Shown here: positions 1 through 8,827 of the stretch, piece after piece | How positions within the stretch are numbered: the stretch's first letter is position 1 | Layout of the letters: each line of letters starts with the position of its first letter | Origin: Trichormus sp. M33_DOE_039 | Lineage (GTDB): Bacteria; Cyanobacteriota; Cyanobacteriia; Cyanobacteriales; Nostocaceae | Reading direction: 5' to 3' | NCBI GenBank assembly: GCA_015296085.1 | Contig: DVDT01000105.1 | Location: 1 to 64,000 of the forward strand | DNA: 64,000 nt | Translations under genes and position numbers: made by a program | Notes under the pieces: model-generated | Seen by the model: the letters and a program-made list of their open reading frames with translations, nothing else | The model's database searches: none | What the model was told of the DNA's origin: nothing

Positions 1-384
1 CAGTTTTTCCTATTCCTCAACTGTATGAGGGTTTTTCTAAGCTTCAAGCCATCGTTTATAGGCTCACTTCTCCAATTTTAACCTTCCTGGCTCACCCTGA
101 ATTCTATTTTTCCTCTGCCTAAAGTGACACAACAGGGATAAGCTTGTAGCTATCCAAATTCCTAAGCTTGAGAGCTTTTTAGCAACATAATTCAGTTTCA
201 TAGAATACAATCTGCATTATATTTAGCATCCTATTTTTACTTGATCTAGCTCATCAGTTATATCGTTCTCTAGGTAGAGGTTTTATCACTATCATCTGTC
301 AGATAAATTCGCTCTTTCAATAGATTCATCATTTGTACAATATTGGGTTATTATCATCTGTCGAAATCACCTGACGTTAAATAG
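1..384. other. non-coding stretch before the dnaK terminator
   Basis: AT-rich sequence without a convincing reading frame on either strand. The motif ATCATCTGTC occurs twice (around 291-300 and 354-362), but I can assign no function. The gene to the left lies outside the window. Confidence 0.5.
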
Positions 385-421
385 AAAAAAACCCAGTTTC
401 TCGAAGAAACTGGGTTTTTTA
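385..421 (-). terminator. bidirectional-looking intrinsic terminator downstream of dnaK
   Basis: Inverted repeat with arms ACCCAGTTTC (391-400) and GAAACTGGGT (406-415) and a 5-nt loop. It is flanked by A-runs on the left and T-runs on the right, so it can act in both directions. It lies about 40 bp past the dnaK stop codon, the right place to end dnaK transcription. Confidence 0.8.
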
Positions 422-459
422 TTTTGATACTAAACTACTCCCTACTCTCTATTCTCCAC

Positions 460-2355
460 TTACTTACTTTCAGTGAAATCAGCATCAATTACATCATCAC
501 CGCCATCAGAAGGAGGAGTAGCACCGCCATCACCAGGAGCAGCACCGGGAGCAGCACCACCAGCTTGTTGATAAATGTTGCTGCCAACTGCAAACAATGC
601 TTGCTGCAATTCTGGTGTCAGCTTCTTAATTTGCTCATCATCTTCCTTAGCCACAGCTTCGCGCAGGTCTTTCACCAAACCTTCAACTTTGGTCTTATCA
701 GCCTCAGGAACTTTATCACCTAGTTCTTGCAGTTGTTTTTCTGCTTGGTATGCTAAGGAATCAGCTTGGTTCTTGCGTTCAATCTTCTCACGCCGTTCTT
801 TATCAGAAGAAGCGTTTTGTTCAGCTTCTCTCACCATGCGGTCAACGTCGTTCTTATCTAAGGTGGAAGCACCAGTGATACTGATGGATTGTTCCTTACC
901 AGTACCTTTGTCCTTAGCGGTGACGTTGAGAATACCGTTAGCGTCGATATCGAAGGTAACTTCAATTTGAGGTACGCCACGGGGTGCGGGGGGAATGCCA
1001 TCGAGGCGGAAAGTTCCCAAACTCTTGTTATCGTTGGCAAATTCTCTCTCACCTTGGAGGACGTGGATTTCTACGTTGGTTTGACCATCCACGGCTGTAG
1101 AGAAGACTTCGGATTTCTTGGTGGGAATTGTGGTGTTGCGGGGGATAATCTTGGTCATCACACCACCCAAGGTTTCTACACCCAAGGACAATGGTGTTAC
1201 GTCTAACAACAAGATACCTGTAACTTCACCGCCCAACACACCTGCTTGAATTGCTGCACCAACAGCTACTACTTCATCAGGGTTAACGCTTTGGTTGGGG
1301 TCTTTGCCCAATAAATTCTTCACCAGTTGTTGTACAGCAGGGATACGGGTAGAACCACCTACTAGCACAACTTCATCAATGTCATTTTTGCTTAACTTAG
1401 CATCACGTAGCGCATTTTCTACAGGAATGCGAGAACGGTCGATTAAGTCTGAGCAGAGTTCTTCAAACTTGGCGCGAGTCAGCGTCATATCCAGGTGTTT
1501 GGGGCCATCCTGGGTAGCGGTGATAAATGGGAGGTTAATTTCTGCTTGAGTAACGCTAGAAAGCTCAATCTTAGCTTTTTCTGCTGCTTCAGTTAAACGT
1601 TGCAGGGCTTGTTTGTCTTTGCGGAGGTCGATACCTTCGTCTTTTCTGAACTGTTCAGCTAAGTAATCAACGATTTTTTTATCGAAGTCGTCACCACCAA
1701 GGTGGGTATCACCAGAAGTAGCTAATACTTCAAATACGCCATCGCCTACTTCGAGGACGGATACGTCGAATGTACCACCACCTAAGTCAAATACCAAAAT
1801 GGTTTCGTTGCTCTTTCTGTCGAAACCGTAAGCTAGAGAAGCTGCTGTAGGCTCGTTGATAATCCGCAGAACTTCAATGCCGGCAATTTTACCAGCGTCT
1901 TTGGTGGCTTGGCGTTGGGAGTCGTTGAAGTAGGCGGGAACAGTGATTACAGCTTGGGTAACGGTTTCGCCCAGATATTTGCTAGCGTCTTCTACTAGTT
2001 TGCGGAGAACCTTGGCAGAAATCTCTTCTGGTGCAAATTGTTTACCAGAGGAATCTAGCTTGACATTACCACCACTGCTGATGACTTTGTAAGAAACCTC
2101 TGTGGCTTCGTTGGTCACTTCATCAAAGCGACGACCAATAAAACGCTTCACTGAGTAGAAAGTGTTTTCTGGGTTCATCACCGCTTGGCGTTTGGCGATT
2201 TGTCCTACCAAAGTGTCGCCATTTTTAGCAAACGCTACTACTGAGGGGGTGGTGCGAAACCCTTCAGCGTTAGCAATAACCGTGGGTGTACCACCTTCCA
2301 TTACTGCGACGCAGGAGTTAGTTGTACCTAAGTCAATTCCAACTACTTTTGCCAT
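460..2355 (-). CDS. dnaK: molecular chaperone DnaK (Hsp70), DnaK2-like
   Basis: ATP-dependent Hsp70 chaperone that works with DnaJ and GrpE in the cytoplasm. The 631-residue product begins [14 protein letters not shown], the phosphate-1 loop of the ATPase domain. It continues with [10 protein letters not shown], the substrate-binding domain (residues ~390-510) and a helical lid, and ends in a Gly/Ala-rich tail with [12 protein letters not shown]. The frame is open 23 codons further upstream, but ATG at 2355 fits the family. Cyanobacteria carry several dnaK genes. The full-length lid and acidic C-terminus resemble the main housekeeping type (DnaK2), which is my inference. No grpE or dnaJ lies next to it here. 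A terminator-like hairpin follows at 385-421. Confidence 0.97.
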   Translation of the reverse strand: MAKVVGIDLGTTNSCVAVMEGGTPTVIANAEGFRTTPSVVAFAKNGDTLVGQIAKRQAVMNPENTFYSVKRFIGRRFDEVTNEATEVSYKVISSGGNVKLDSSGKQFAPEEISAKVLRKLVEDASKYLGETVTQAVITVPAYFNDSQRQATKDAGKIAGIEVLRIINEPTAASLAYGFDRKSNETILVFDLGGGTFDVSVLEVGDGVFEVLATSGDTHLGGDDFDKKIVDYLAEQFRKDEGIDLRKDKQALQRLTEAAEKAKIELSSVTQAEINLPFITATQDGPKHLDMTLTRAKFEELCSDLIDRSRIPVENALRDAKLSKNDIDEVVLVGGSTRIPAVQQLVKNLLGKDPNQSVNPDEVVAVGAAIQAGVLGGEVTGILLLDVTPLSLGVETLGGVMTKIIPRNTTIPTKKSEVFSTAVDGQTNVEIHVLQGEREFANDNKSLGTFRLDGIPPAPRGVPQIEVTFDIDANGILNVTAKDKGTGKEQSISITGASTLDKNDVDRMVREAEQNASSDKERREKIERKNQADSLAYQAEKQLQELGDKVPEADKTKVEGLVKDLREAVAKEDDEQIKKLTPELQQALFAVGSNIYQQAGGAAPGAAPGDGGATPPSDGGDDVIDADFTESK

Positions 2356-2860
2356 TTTAGGTGCTGGCTCCGTATAACTACAAATGAATGAATGAGAATA
2401 TAGGGGACTTAATCTTTGAACCAACTAGGTGAAAAAGCAGTTAGTTCAGCATTGATAACCTTTGTTTTGGTTGTCTTGGAGTTACAAACCCAAGTTACGC
2501 TGATATATATACTGAGCTTGTGTAGCCAGTCCATGAAGGGTGGTTTCCCGAACAATGGATGGATCGGTTAATTTTAAAGTATGTTTCTAGTTGGTTCATT
2601 GATTAAACTGCTTTCACTCTGTCTAATTTATGAGAATTAATACCTTGAGTAATTAGGGTGAACCGTAATGCTAAAGTGGTGTTTGCCGTCTTGAGGAGGA
2701 AAAAACCTCCGTATGACTGAGGATCAACGGGCAATATTTGGGAAAGGCAGACGGCAGGGAGTAAGGGGAAAAATGATTTGAGCTTTTATACTGTTCTTTA
2801 TATGGTTTGATATTTACTAGTCATTCTACGTAGTGTTGAATTTCTTTCATTTTGAATTTT
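2356..2860. other. divergent intergenic region dnaK / ADP-ribosylglycohydrolase
   Basis: About 500 bp holding the promoters of two divergent genes. I see no CIRCE element (TTAGCACTC-N9-GAGTGCTAA). A small hairpin GGAGG-N6-CCTCC lies near 2695-2710. Nothing else is recognisable. Confidence 0.5.
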
Positions 2861-3853
2861 ATGATGCGCCGTGCCTCTGGATGTTTGTTCGGTCTAGCTT
2901 TTGGCGATGCCTTGGGTGCAGCTACGGAGTTTTTAACTGTGGAGGAAATTTGCCGTCGCTTTCCACCTCATGGGCCACAAGAAATTTCAGGCAACCCAGC
3001 ACTGGTGACTGATGATACCCAGATGACACTAGCGGTAGGTCAGGCATTAGTTAAGGCTGAAACAGATTTAAATGTATCTGATTTAGAAGTAACGCTCAGA
3101 CACGCATTTATTAAATGGTTGCACAGTCCCGATAATAACCGCGCTCCTGGTTTAACTTGTTTACGTTCTTGCCAAGAGTTAGAAACAGGAATACCTTGGC
3201 AACAAGCCACCAGAAAAAATTCTAAGGGTTGTGGTGCAAATATGCGGGTTGCACCTGTAGGGTTATTGAAATTAGATGCAAAAAGGCGAGCTGCTGTTGC
3301 TCAATTTCAAGCTGCACTCACCCACGGTCATCCTACCGCCTTGGCTGCTTCAGATTTAACCGCAACGGCGATCGCACTTCTAATTCAAGGATGTAAACCT
3401 CAAGACTTACCTACTCAACTTTATGACTACGCTTTAAGTCAACGCTCAGTCTATCATGCTGATTGTTTGGGTGAACTGTGGCAACAACCCTACACCAACA
3501 CCCCAGAAGAATTTATTAGTCGTGGATGGGATGAATGTTTCGCTGTATTAGACAAACTCAACACCGCATTAGCCAACCCTGACCGCGATGCTGACCCATG
3601 TTTAGCCACAGGAGAGGGCTGGATAGCCGAAGAAGCATTAGCTACAGGACTTTTATGCTTTTTGCTGTTTCCCGAACAACCATTAGCTGCACTGCGCCGT
3701 GCAGCGGTCACAGCAGGTGATTCCGATTCAATTGCATGTTTGACTGGTGCTTTTGCTGGGGCTTATCTAGGGATGTCAGCTTGGCCTGAAGATTGGGAAA
3801 TTCGCATTGAATACCGCGAACAACTAGCCGCATTAGGTCAACTTTGGGATTGA
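2861..3853 (+). CDS. ADP-ribosylglycohydrolase family protein
   Basis: Member of the DraG/ARH family, which removes ADP-ribose from proteins or small molecules using a binuclear Mg/Mn centre. The 330-residue protein has the family N-terminus GCLFGLAFGDALGAATEF, the metal motif TDDTQMTLAVG, and the C-terminal metal-binding segment GDSDSIACLTGAFAG. A TTG lies 9 bp upstream, but ATG 2861 (MMRRASG) is the natural start. It runs convergently into the methyltransferase gene with a 16-bp gap. The substrate cannot be read from sequence. DraG itself reactivates nitrogenase reductase in some diazotrophs, but nothing here ties this copy to that role. Confidence 0.9.
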   Translation: MMRRASGCLFGLAFGDALGAATEFLTVEEICRRFPPHGPQEISGNPALVTDDTQMTLAVGQALVKAETDLNVSDLEVTLRHAFIKWLHSPDNNRAPGLTCLRSCQELETGIPWQQATRKNSKGCGANMRVAPVGLLKLDAKRRAAVAQFQAALTHGHPTALAASDLTATAIALLIQGCKPQDLPTQLYDYALSQRSVYHADCLGELWQQPYTNTPEEFISRGWDECFAVLDKLNTALANPDRDADPCLATGEGWIAEEALATGLLCFLLFPEQPLAALRRAAVTAGDSDSIACLTGAFAGAYLGMSAWPEDWEIRIEYREQLAALGQLWD

Positions 3854-3869
3854 ATTAATATCAAACCTC

Positions 3870-5321
3870 TTACACGCATGGATAAACTTGATGATCCCTA
3901 ATTTCTACACCGTGTGCAGCTAGGCATTTTTGCCAACCTTCTCGTGTACCAATCTCACTTTTTTGTTTTAGTAGCCCTAATTCCTCTTCCTGCTTGGTAA
4001 GTTGGGCAAATTGTTCATAGAGAGGATAACTAGGTGTGACAAAGGTTTCTTTCCGATGCAAAACGGGAGGATTTGCTCTGTTACTGTAGTCACGATGGGT
4101 AATGTACAGAGTTTTTAAGTCAATAGTGATGCTTGCTGACAAGGCTGGGTGGGGGTCTGCGTCGAATTCTGGGTAAAACAAGTAGGAAATTTGCGGTTGG
4201 TCGATGTAATATTTGATTAACGTAGCCTCATCTACACGGCCAATGGTACGACTAGCACAGCTTTCATAGATGCGTAACAGAGGATCAAGAGATGCTAAAG
4301 CGGAAACATGGACGTAAAGTGCGCCGCGCGTGTGTTTGCCAATTTTACTTTTATCACAGGCGGTTTTGACAATCCCTGGTCTACCGAGACTAAATAATTT
4401 TTGGTCAGCGACTTCACAAGCTTCCTCATAGCTACCGAAAAAGGCTTTGATGTCGTGACGCATTTCTGGTGCTAACTGGGAAAATTGGGGACGCTGATCA
4501 AAGTGGGTGAGGGCAAGATACACTTGAATATCTAATGAGCGACGATAGGCGATCGCATCCCATTCAGCTTCATCGGTAGCTTGTAAAATTACATTAAAGG
4601 CGCGGCGGAAATTACCAAATTCTGTCAATAATTCCTGTTCTGTGGCTAACTCACCTTTTACGGGTAATCTTCCGCGTTTGGTGAAAAACTCCATTAAAGG
4701 TTGGAGTTGTTCTTGATAATCTTCAAACCGCTTAACAGGAATACGAACTCGCGGTGTTGAGGTACGAGAAAAGAAGCGGATAGCTTTAAAGCTTTCTTTT
4801 TCGGCTTCATCTCGAAACACAAAGTAGACACCCAAGGCGACTGGGACAGCATCTACATTTAGGACTTCATCAATATATTTTTTCAGTTCTTCTTGTTCGT
4901 AATATTTTTGAAAGGTATTACGACGGGTGACGATACCATCACTGTAAGCTAATTGTGCCTTACTGGGAGCATTAATTAAGACTTGCGCCGCGACAATTAA
5001 AACTTTGCGGGTGAGTTCCCAGGCTTGGATGAGACTTTGACGACGTTCGGTAATATCTTCAATCACATTGAGGACATAACCCAAATTCACCACATCGGCG
5101 GGGGTAATTGATTCATTGGGATAGTAGTAAGGATCCCAACCTAAACTACTGTAGCCGAGGTTAGCTACACGCTGGACATCCCCACCATAGCCACAACCGT
5201 AATCAAAAAAACTGGTGTCCTGGTTGAGAATTGCCCATTCTATAGCCAATCGTACAGGACGAGAGATTTCCGTGCGGGCGATCGCAGCTCGATGACGCTC
5301 AATTTCTACCGTTTCAGGCAT
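3870..5321 (-). CDS. DNA phosphorothioation-associated putative methyltransferase
   Basis: A 483-residue protein. Residues ~35-125 form a Rossmann-type SAM-binding region with FDYGCGYGGDVQRVANLGY as motif I and NLGYVLNVIED as a motif IV-like segment. The N-terminus (ERHRAAIARTEISRPVRLA) and long C-terminal half match the family annotated as phosphorothioation-associated methyltransferase, known to travel with dnd genes. It lies 28 bp downstream of dndE on the same strand, so co-transcription is likely. The substrate is unknown. The assignment rests on recognition plus the dndE neighbour. Confidence 0.82.
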   Translation of the reverse strand: MPETVEIERHRAAIARTEISRPVRLAIEWAILNQDTSFFDYGCGYGGDVQRVANLGYSSLGWDPYYYPNESITPADVVNLGYVLNVIEDITERRQSLIQAWELTRKVLIVAAQVLINAPSKAQLAYSDGIVTRRNTFQKYYEQEELKKYIDEVLNVDAVPVALGVYFVFRDEAEKESFKAIRFFSRTSTPRVRIPVKRFEDYQEQLQPLMEFFTKRGRLPVKGELATEQELLTEFGNFRRAFNVILQATDEAEWDAIAYRRSLDIQVYLALTHFDQRPQFSQLAPEMRHDIKAFFGSYEEACEVADQKLFSLGRPGIVKTACDKSKIGKHTRGALYVHVSALASLDPLLRIYESCASRTIGRVDEATLIKYYIDQPQISYLFYPEFDADPHPALSASITIDLKTLYITHRDYSNRANPPVLHRKETFVTPSYPLYEQFAQLTKQEEELGLLKQKSEIGTREGWQKCLAAHGVEIRDHQVYPCV

Positions 5322-5349
5322 AATATTAATTAACAGTGATCAATTACTG

Positions 5350-5751
5350 TTACTTAATATCCTTTCTCTCTTTAATCGCCAACGCAATTAAATCTTCAAT
5401 TTTCTTGATATTTGTATCGCCTGCCAAGTAACCAATGCCACGATGTAAATGCAGGCGGAATTGTGCAGCTAAAGTTTCTTTATCAGTCGGATACCCATCA
5501 TTGTGACAGCGTTGTTTGAGGACGAGGAGAAGAATATCTGCCATGTCCCCACCAAAGACACGCCAAGTCATTTCCACATTACTATCTTGGGGAATGGGAA
5601 CGGGAGAAGGTGGCGTGGCTTCAGCCAGAGAACGACAAAAAGCCCAACGACAAAGAATATTCCACTGCTCAATTTTAGTATTACGTTTGAGTTTGAGCAG
5701 TTGTTCCTTAGCCGTTTGGGAAAGCTTAATCCTTTCAATAGGGGATTCCAT
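5350..5751 (-). CDS. dndE: DNA sulfur modification protein DndE
   Basis: Small DNA-binding component of the Dnd phosphorothioation system, which places sulfur in the DNA backbone. The 133-residue protein carries the family N-terminus IKLSQTAKEQLLKLKRNTKI, then WNILCRWAFCRSLAE and a C-terminal HLHRGIGYLAG segment. Gaps are 18 bp to the upstream DUF7219-like gene and 28 bp to the downstream methyltransferase, an operon arrangement. DndA, B, C and D, needed for the reaction in known systems, are not in this window. They may sit elsewhere in the genome, or this DndE may have another role. Confidence 0.85.
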   Translation of the reverse strand: MESPIERIKLSQTAKEQLLKLKRNTKIEQWNILCRWAFCRSLAEATPPSPVPIPQDSNVEMTWRVFGGDMADILLLVLKQRCHNDGYPTDKETLAAQFRLHLHRGIGYLAGDTNIKKIEDLIALAIKERKDIK

Positions 5752-5769
5752 AATCTTTAGTCAACCTTC

Positions 5770-6108
5770 CTACTCATCCCCTATATATTCCCACACCCCA
5801 TCAAAATTCTCTGCGTGCTTCTGTGCCTCGCTTTGCACCTCTTTGCGTTCAAAATTCTCCCCTGCACCACTCACCAATGATTTTTTAGCAGCCTTTAACT
5901 GCTTCCAAAGATGATGAATTTGTCTATAAGCTTCTTCTGGAGAAATCTTGCCCCCAGTTTGTAGACTACAAATATAGTTAACTCGTTGAGAAAACTCTTG
6001 GAGGTGTGCATTGAAAGCTATATACTCCACCTGAAATTGTCCGTGATATGGATTACGCGGATAGAGAAAATCACATAGTTCCGAGAGAAAATCAGAGTTA
6101 GTAACCAT
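5770..6108 (-). CDS. DUF7219-like conserved protein
   Basis: A 112-residue soluble protein, mostly predicted helix, with the recognisable block NPYHGQF...FNAHLQEFSQRVNYIC followed by GGKISPEEAYRQIHHLWKQL. It resembles short cyanobacterial proteins I know as DUF7219; their function is unknown. It lies between a frameshifted small membrane-protein gene (gap about 28 bp) and dndE (gap 18 bp), all leftward, so it is probably co-transcribed with them. No catalytic motif is visible. Confidence 0.75.
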   Translation of the reverse strand: MVTNSDFLSELCDFLYPRNPYHGQFQVEYIAFNAHLQEFSQRVNYICSLQTGGKISPEEAYRQIHHLWKQLKAAKKSLVSGAGENFERKEVQSEAQKHAENFDGVWEYIGDE

Positions 6109-6136
6109 GAGAATAAATCAGGAATAGTTTGATATT

Positions 6137-6432
6137 TAATGTGACAGGAAACTTATCTTGCTAAATTTCCAGATTTGCCCTTTTTGGCAAGCATTACAAG
6201 CCACTGTTTGAAGCTCAAAGTCAAAACAACCAAGAGCTTGTTCTGAACAAGCTTTCTTAGGGTGTACAGTACATTTTAGGCATAATCATTAGTGAAATAT
6301 TCACACTTATGATAGGGAATCTGATGTAATTTCCATAGAAAACCTATACCTTTTTTGGGAGTTGTCCAACTACTCCAAAGCAATAAAATCGTTATTGTCC
6401 AAGCAGACAAGGCACAAACAATTGTCGCCATC
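6137..6432 (-). pseudogene. frameshifted small membrane protein gene
   Basis: The reading frame from ATG 6432 encodes 51 residues: a hydrophobic N-terminal segment, then HQIPYHKCEYFTNDY, stopping at 6277. From that point the neighbouring frame continues the same kind of protein with LKCTVHPKKACSEQALGC to a stop at 6137. Adding one base after the TAT of Asp-Tyr (TATGCC to TATCGCC) would give a seamless NDYRLKCTVHP. This matches a Cys-rich cyanobacterial family I recognise. The whole product would be about 98 residues with one membrane helix. This is either a real inactivating deletion or a sequencing error. Confidence 0.7.
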
Positions 6433-6486
6433 AAAGAGTTAGATAAAAAATTAATAGGGTGTATTTACACCCATATAAAATACTTG

Positions 6487-7239
6487 TTAATTTTTTAGAT
6501 GACGAGCAACCAGTTGAGATTCTAGAACTGATGGCAGATGATATGGTTGCCAAAAATTTAACATTTGTCCACCAACTTGTTGCGGATAAAAATAGTGGAA
6601 AAAATGATAACCATTGGCACATTCCCAGAGATAATCTTGTGTTTTCAGTATTTTTAACCAGTCTTTTAATACAGGTGAATTAACAATTGGATCATTCTTG
6701 CTACCACAGATCATCATGGGCATAGAAACCCCACCTTTAGGTAACTCAGTTAACTTGAAGAGAGAGTGGAGAAGTGGGGTTTGTTCTAAATCCCTATCTA
6801 ATACTGCCATTAACTTCTTAGTAGTGTTATGGGGTTGCTCACCAAAGAGATGTCGAACGCTACTTGCTAATACCTGTTCACGACTCATTGTCAACACTTG
6901 TCTTTGCAGATAATAGTGGACATGCCAAGTATTTGCAGGTTGAGAGGCGACGGCTAATAAGGTCAGCGATCGCACTTTTTGCGGATAGCGACGTGCGAAG
7001 ATTAAAGCGATCGCACCTCCCGCACCATGACCTGCTAAGTGTACTGGATAAGAACAATCTGATAAAAATTCATCCAATAAATCTACAGCTTCTTCTATCG
7101 AACCACCTTCATCTTTACCGTGACGATATTCCCACTGAGCCACATTTATATATTGTGATAAATATTGCAGCAATGGTTTATCGAAACGTTGCAAAACAGG
7201 GCTAGAACTAACCCAAAGCACATCAAGATCATCTGACAT
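6487..7239 (-). CDS. alpha/beta-hydrolase-like protein downstream of flavodoxin (IsiC-like)
   Basis: A 250-residue alpha/beta-hydrolase-fold protein. The nucleophile elbow HLAGHGAGGAIAL (GHGAG, residues 70-74) has Gly where the catalytic Ser normally sits, although a candidate acid (SKNDPIV) and His (NGYHFFHY) remain. ATG 7239 gives MSDDLDVLW; an upstream in-frame start at 7269 would add 10 residues. It follows isiB on the same strand with a 93-bp gap. In Synechocystis the isiAB operon is followed by isiC, a hydrolase-like gene, so this is probably the equivalent. Esterase activity is doubtful without the Ser. Confidence 0.75.
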   Translation of the reverse strand: MSDDLDVLWVSSSPVLQRFDKPLLQYLSQYINVAQWEYRHGKDEGGSIEEAVDLLDEFLSDCSYPVHLAGHGAGGAIALIFARRYPQKVRSLTLLAVASQPANTWHVHYYLQRQVLTMSREQVLASSVRHLFGEQPHNTTKKLMAVLDRDLEQTPLLHSLFKLTELPKGGVSMPMMICGSKNDPIVNSPVLKDWLKILKTQDYLWECANGYHFFHYFYPQQVGGQMLNFWQPYHLPSVLESQLVARHLKN

Positions 7240-7332
7240 AAAGACCCTACATTTTTCAGATTTAAACATATCAGGAGACAGGTTACTAAAATTCCCTGTC
7301 GCCTGTCACCTATCAACTATTAGCTATGTATC

Positions 7333-7845
7333 TTACAAACCAAATTCTCGTTGCAACTGATTCACCCAAGCTTTAATGCGATCATCTGTTAAGTCAGATT
7401 GATTATCTTCATCAATCGCTAGCCCAACAAACTTACCATTTCTTAAAGCTTTAGAATCATTAAAATCGTAACCATCTGTTGACCAATAACCTACAGTTTT
7501 ACCACCGCGTTGAGAAATCTTTTCTTCCAGTATGCCAATTGCATCTTGAAAGTTATCTGCATAGCCAAGCTGATCACCAGTGCCAAAATAAGCAACCATC
7601 TTACCATTGAAATCTATCTCATCTAGTTCTGGAAAAAAGCCTTCCCAATCGCTTTGAACTTCACCAATATTCCAAGTCGGACAGCCCACAATTAGATATT
7701 GATATTCATCAAAGTCGGCAGTGTCAGCTTGGGAAATATCATGCAATGTGACTATATCACCACCAAACTGATCCCGAATTATTTCTGCTACAGATTCAGT
7801 TTTACCAGTTTGAGTACCGTAGAATAAACCAATTTTTTTCGCCAT
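7333..7845 (-). CDS. isiB: flavodoxin
   Basis: FMN-containing electron carrier that replaces ferredoxin after photosystem I when iron is scarce. The 170-residue product matches cyanobacterial long-chain flavodoxins in length. It has the phosphate-binding loop GLFYGTQTGKTES, the FMN-stacking Trp in CPTWNIGE, and the YFGTGDQLGYADNF loop. ATG 7845 (MAKKIG) has AGGT six bases upstream; ATG 7851 is the alternative. The gene begins only a few bases after the remnant of an isiA-like gene, suggesting that it still uses the old isi promoter, normally Fur-repressed. That regulation is inferred. Confidence 0.95.
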   Translation of the reverse strand: MAKKIGLFYGTQTGKTESVAEIIRDQFGGDIVTLHDISQADTADFDEYQYLIVGCPTWNIGEVQSDWEGFFPELDEIDFNGKMVAYFGTGDQLGYADNFQDAIGILEEKISQRGGKTVGYWSTDGYDFNDSKALRNGKFVGLAIDEDNQSDLTDDRIKAWVNQLQREFGL

Positions 7846-7853
7846 TTTCATAC

Positions 7854-8052
7854 CTAATATTTAAAAGAACAAACTACCATCGGCTGCGAGGTCTGAAACC
7901 GATCTATTTCAAATAAGGTGGTCGCACCTGCCCACAATTAAACCTGCATGTGCAACAGGCGCGTCTAACAGCCGCCCTGAAAGATTGCTTAACCGGGCAT
8001 TCCCTGACCACCAAGGAATCGATTCCGGAGTTTGGACAGCCATGTTGGTCAT
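7854..8052 (-). pseudogene. 5' remnant of an isiA/CP43-like chlorophyll-protein gene
   Basis: From ATG 8052 the frame encodes [20 protein letters not shown] and then [20 protein letters not shown]. This is the N-terminus and start of the first membrane helix of IsiA/Pcb-type CP43-like antenna proteins. The frame then closes at 7909. One frame over, the expected continuation [19 protein letters not shown] appears, ending at a TAG at 7854-7856. About 5 bases seem to be lost at the frame change. About 65 of the usual 340 or more codons remain, directly abutting isiB. Confidence 0.85.
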
Positions 8053-8145
8053 CGTGTCATGTCCTGAAGTTATCTAAAGTCAGCCCTTGCACTTATTGAA
8101 TATCTATATCAATAAGCTTTGGAAATATCCTACCAGATTATTGAA

Positions 8146-8163
8146 AATTTATTGCAATAAATT
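8146..8163. promoter_or_regulatory. perfect 18-bp AT-rich palindrome upstream of the isi region
   Basis: AATTTATTG followed directly by its reverse complement CAATAAATT. It lies 94 bp upstream of the start codon of the isiA remnant, in the leader region serving isiB. Iron-regulated isi promoters bind the repressor Fur at AT-rich palindromes, so this is a candidate operator. It does not closely match the enterobacterial Fur box, and binding is an inference. Confidence 0.35.
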
Positions 8164-8369
8164 AAAAATAAAGTTTTGTAAATGTGAGGGTATAGAACTG
8201 AGAAGACGAGTGGATAAGATTTCTAGAGTAGATCATTGGACAAATTTATTACTTCAGTTATCGCCATTAGTGATGCTATTAGTTGGCAATAAGTTGATTT
8301 TGTGTGCTAGATTCCGAAAGTAGTTATGAGCAATTGGTATTGTTGAATCGTAGAGTTTTAGGCTAAGTA

Positions 8370-8495
8370 GCCGTCATGAACTGCGTACATAAGAAAAGAT
8401 GAAAAAGTCTTTCCCTTACACCCCTACACCCCTTTTTCAAGTCAGCCGTCATGAACTGCGTACATAAGAAAAGATGAAAAAGTCTTTCCCTTACA
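8370..8495. repeat. 51-bp direct repeat, two copies 75 bp apart
   Basis: Positions 8370-8420 and 8445-8495 are identical, each starting GCCGTCATGAACTGCGTACA and ending in TTCCCTTACA. C-rich runs of the CCCTTACACCC type, common at the edges of dispersed repeats in this window, follow each copy. Confidence 0.9.
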
Positions 8496-8827
8496 TCCCT
8501 ATACCCTTACACCCTTACACCCCTTTTTCTAGCTAGAATATTTTCTACCTAGAGATGACTAACACACCGAATAAGTCTCCTCTAGAAAAGGCAATCAATG
8601 CAGCCTATTGGACAGAAACATCCAGAAAGCTTAGAAAGGTTAGAAGTTAGGTTGCAGTGGTTTTGCGATCGCTTTCACAAATTTTCTTCATCACGAGTGC
8701 CTTAATTTTTGTGTCTGTCTTAACTATCTGCCTGCCATTTTCCCCAGTAGACGATAACCTAGGAAGCAGCAAGGAGACTAGTCAATTCCAAATTCAAAAT
8801 TAAGAACTTCTGACTAATGACTTGATT

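Larger units (their letters stand above)
8053..8827. other. intergenic region upstream of the isi genes and of the aldehyde dehydrogenase gene
   Basis: This 775-bp gap holds the palindrome at 8146-8163 and a 51-bp direct repeat at 8370-8495. Weak short frames lie around 8555-8705 (for instance from ATG 8598, about 35 codons), which I cannot assign. A real gene here is unlikely. Confidence 0.5.

Noticed and set aside
8087-8323. 78-codon open frame on the plus strand
   Set aside because: Low-complexity Lys/Leu-rich composition, no ribosome site, and it overlaps the leader and palindrome of the isi region.
8555-8705. Possible decayed short gene upstream of the aldehyde dehydrogenase gene
   Set aside because: Two short frames (about 31 and 35 codons) look faintly protein-like but could not be joined into a recognisable family.
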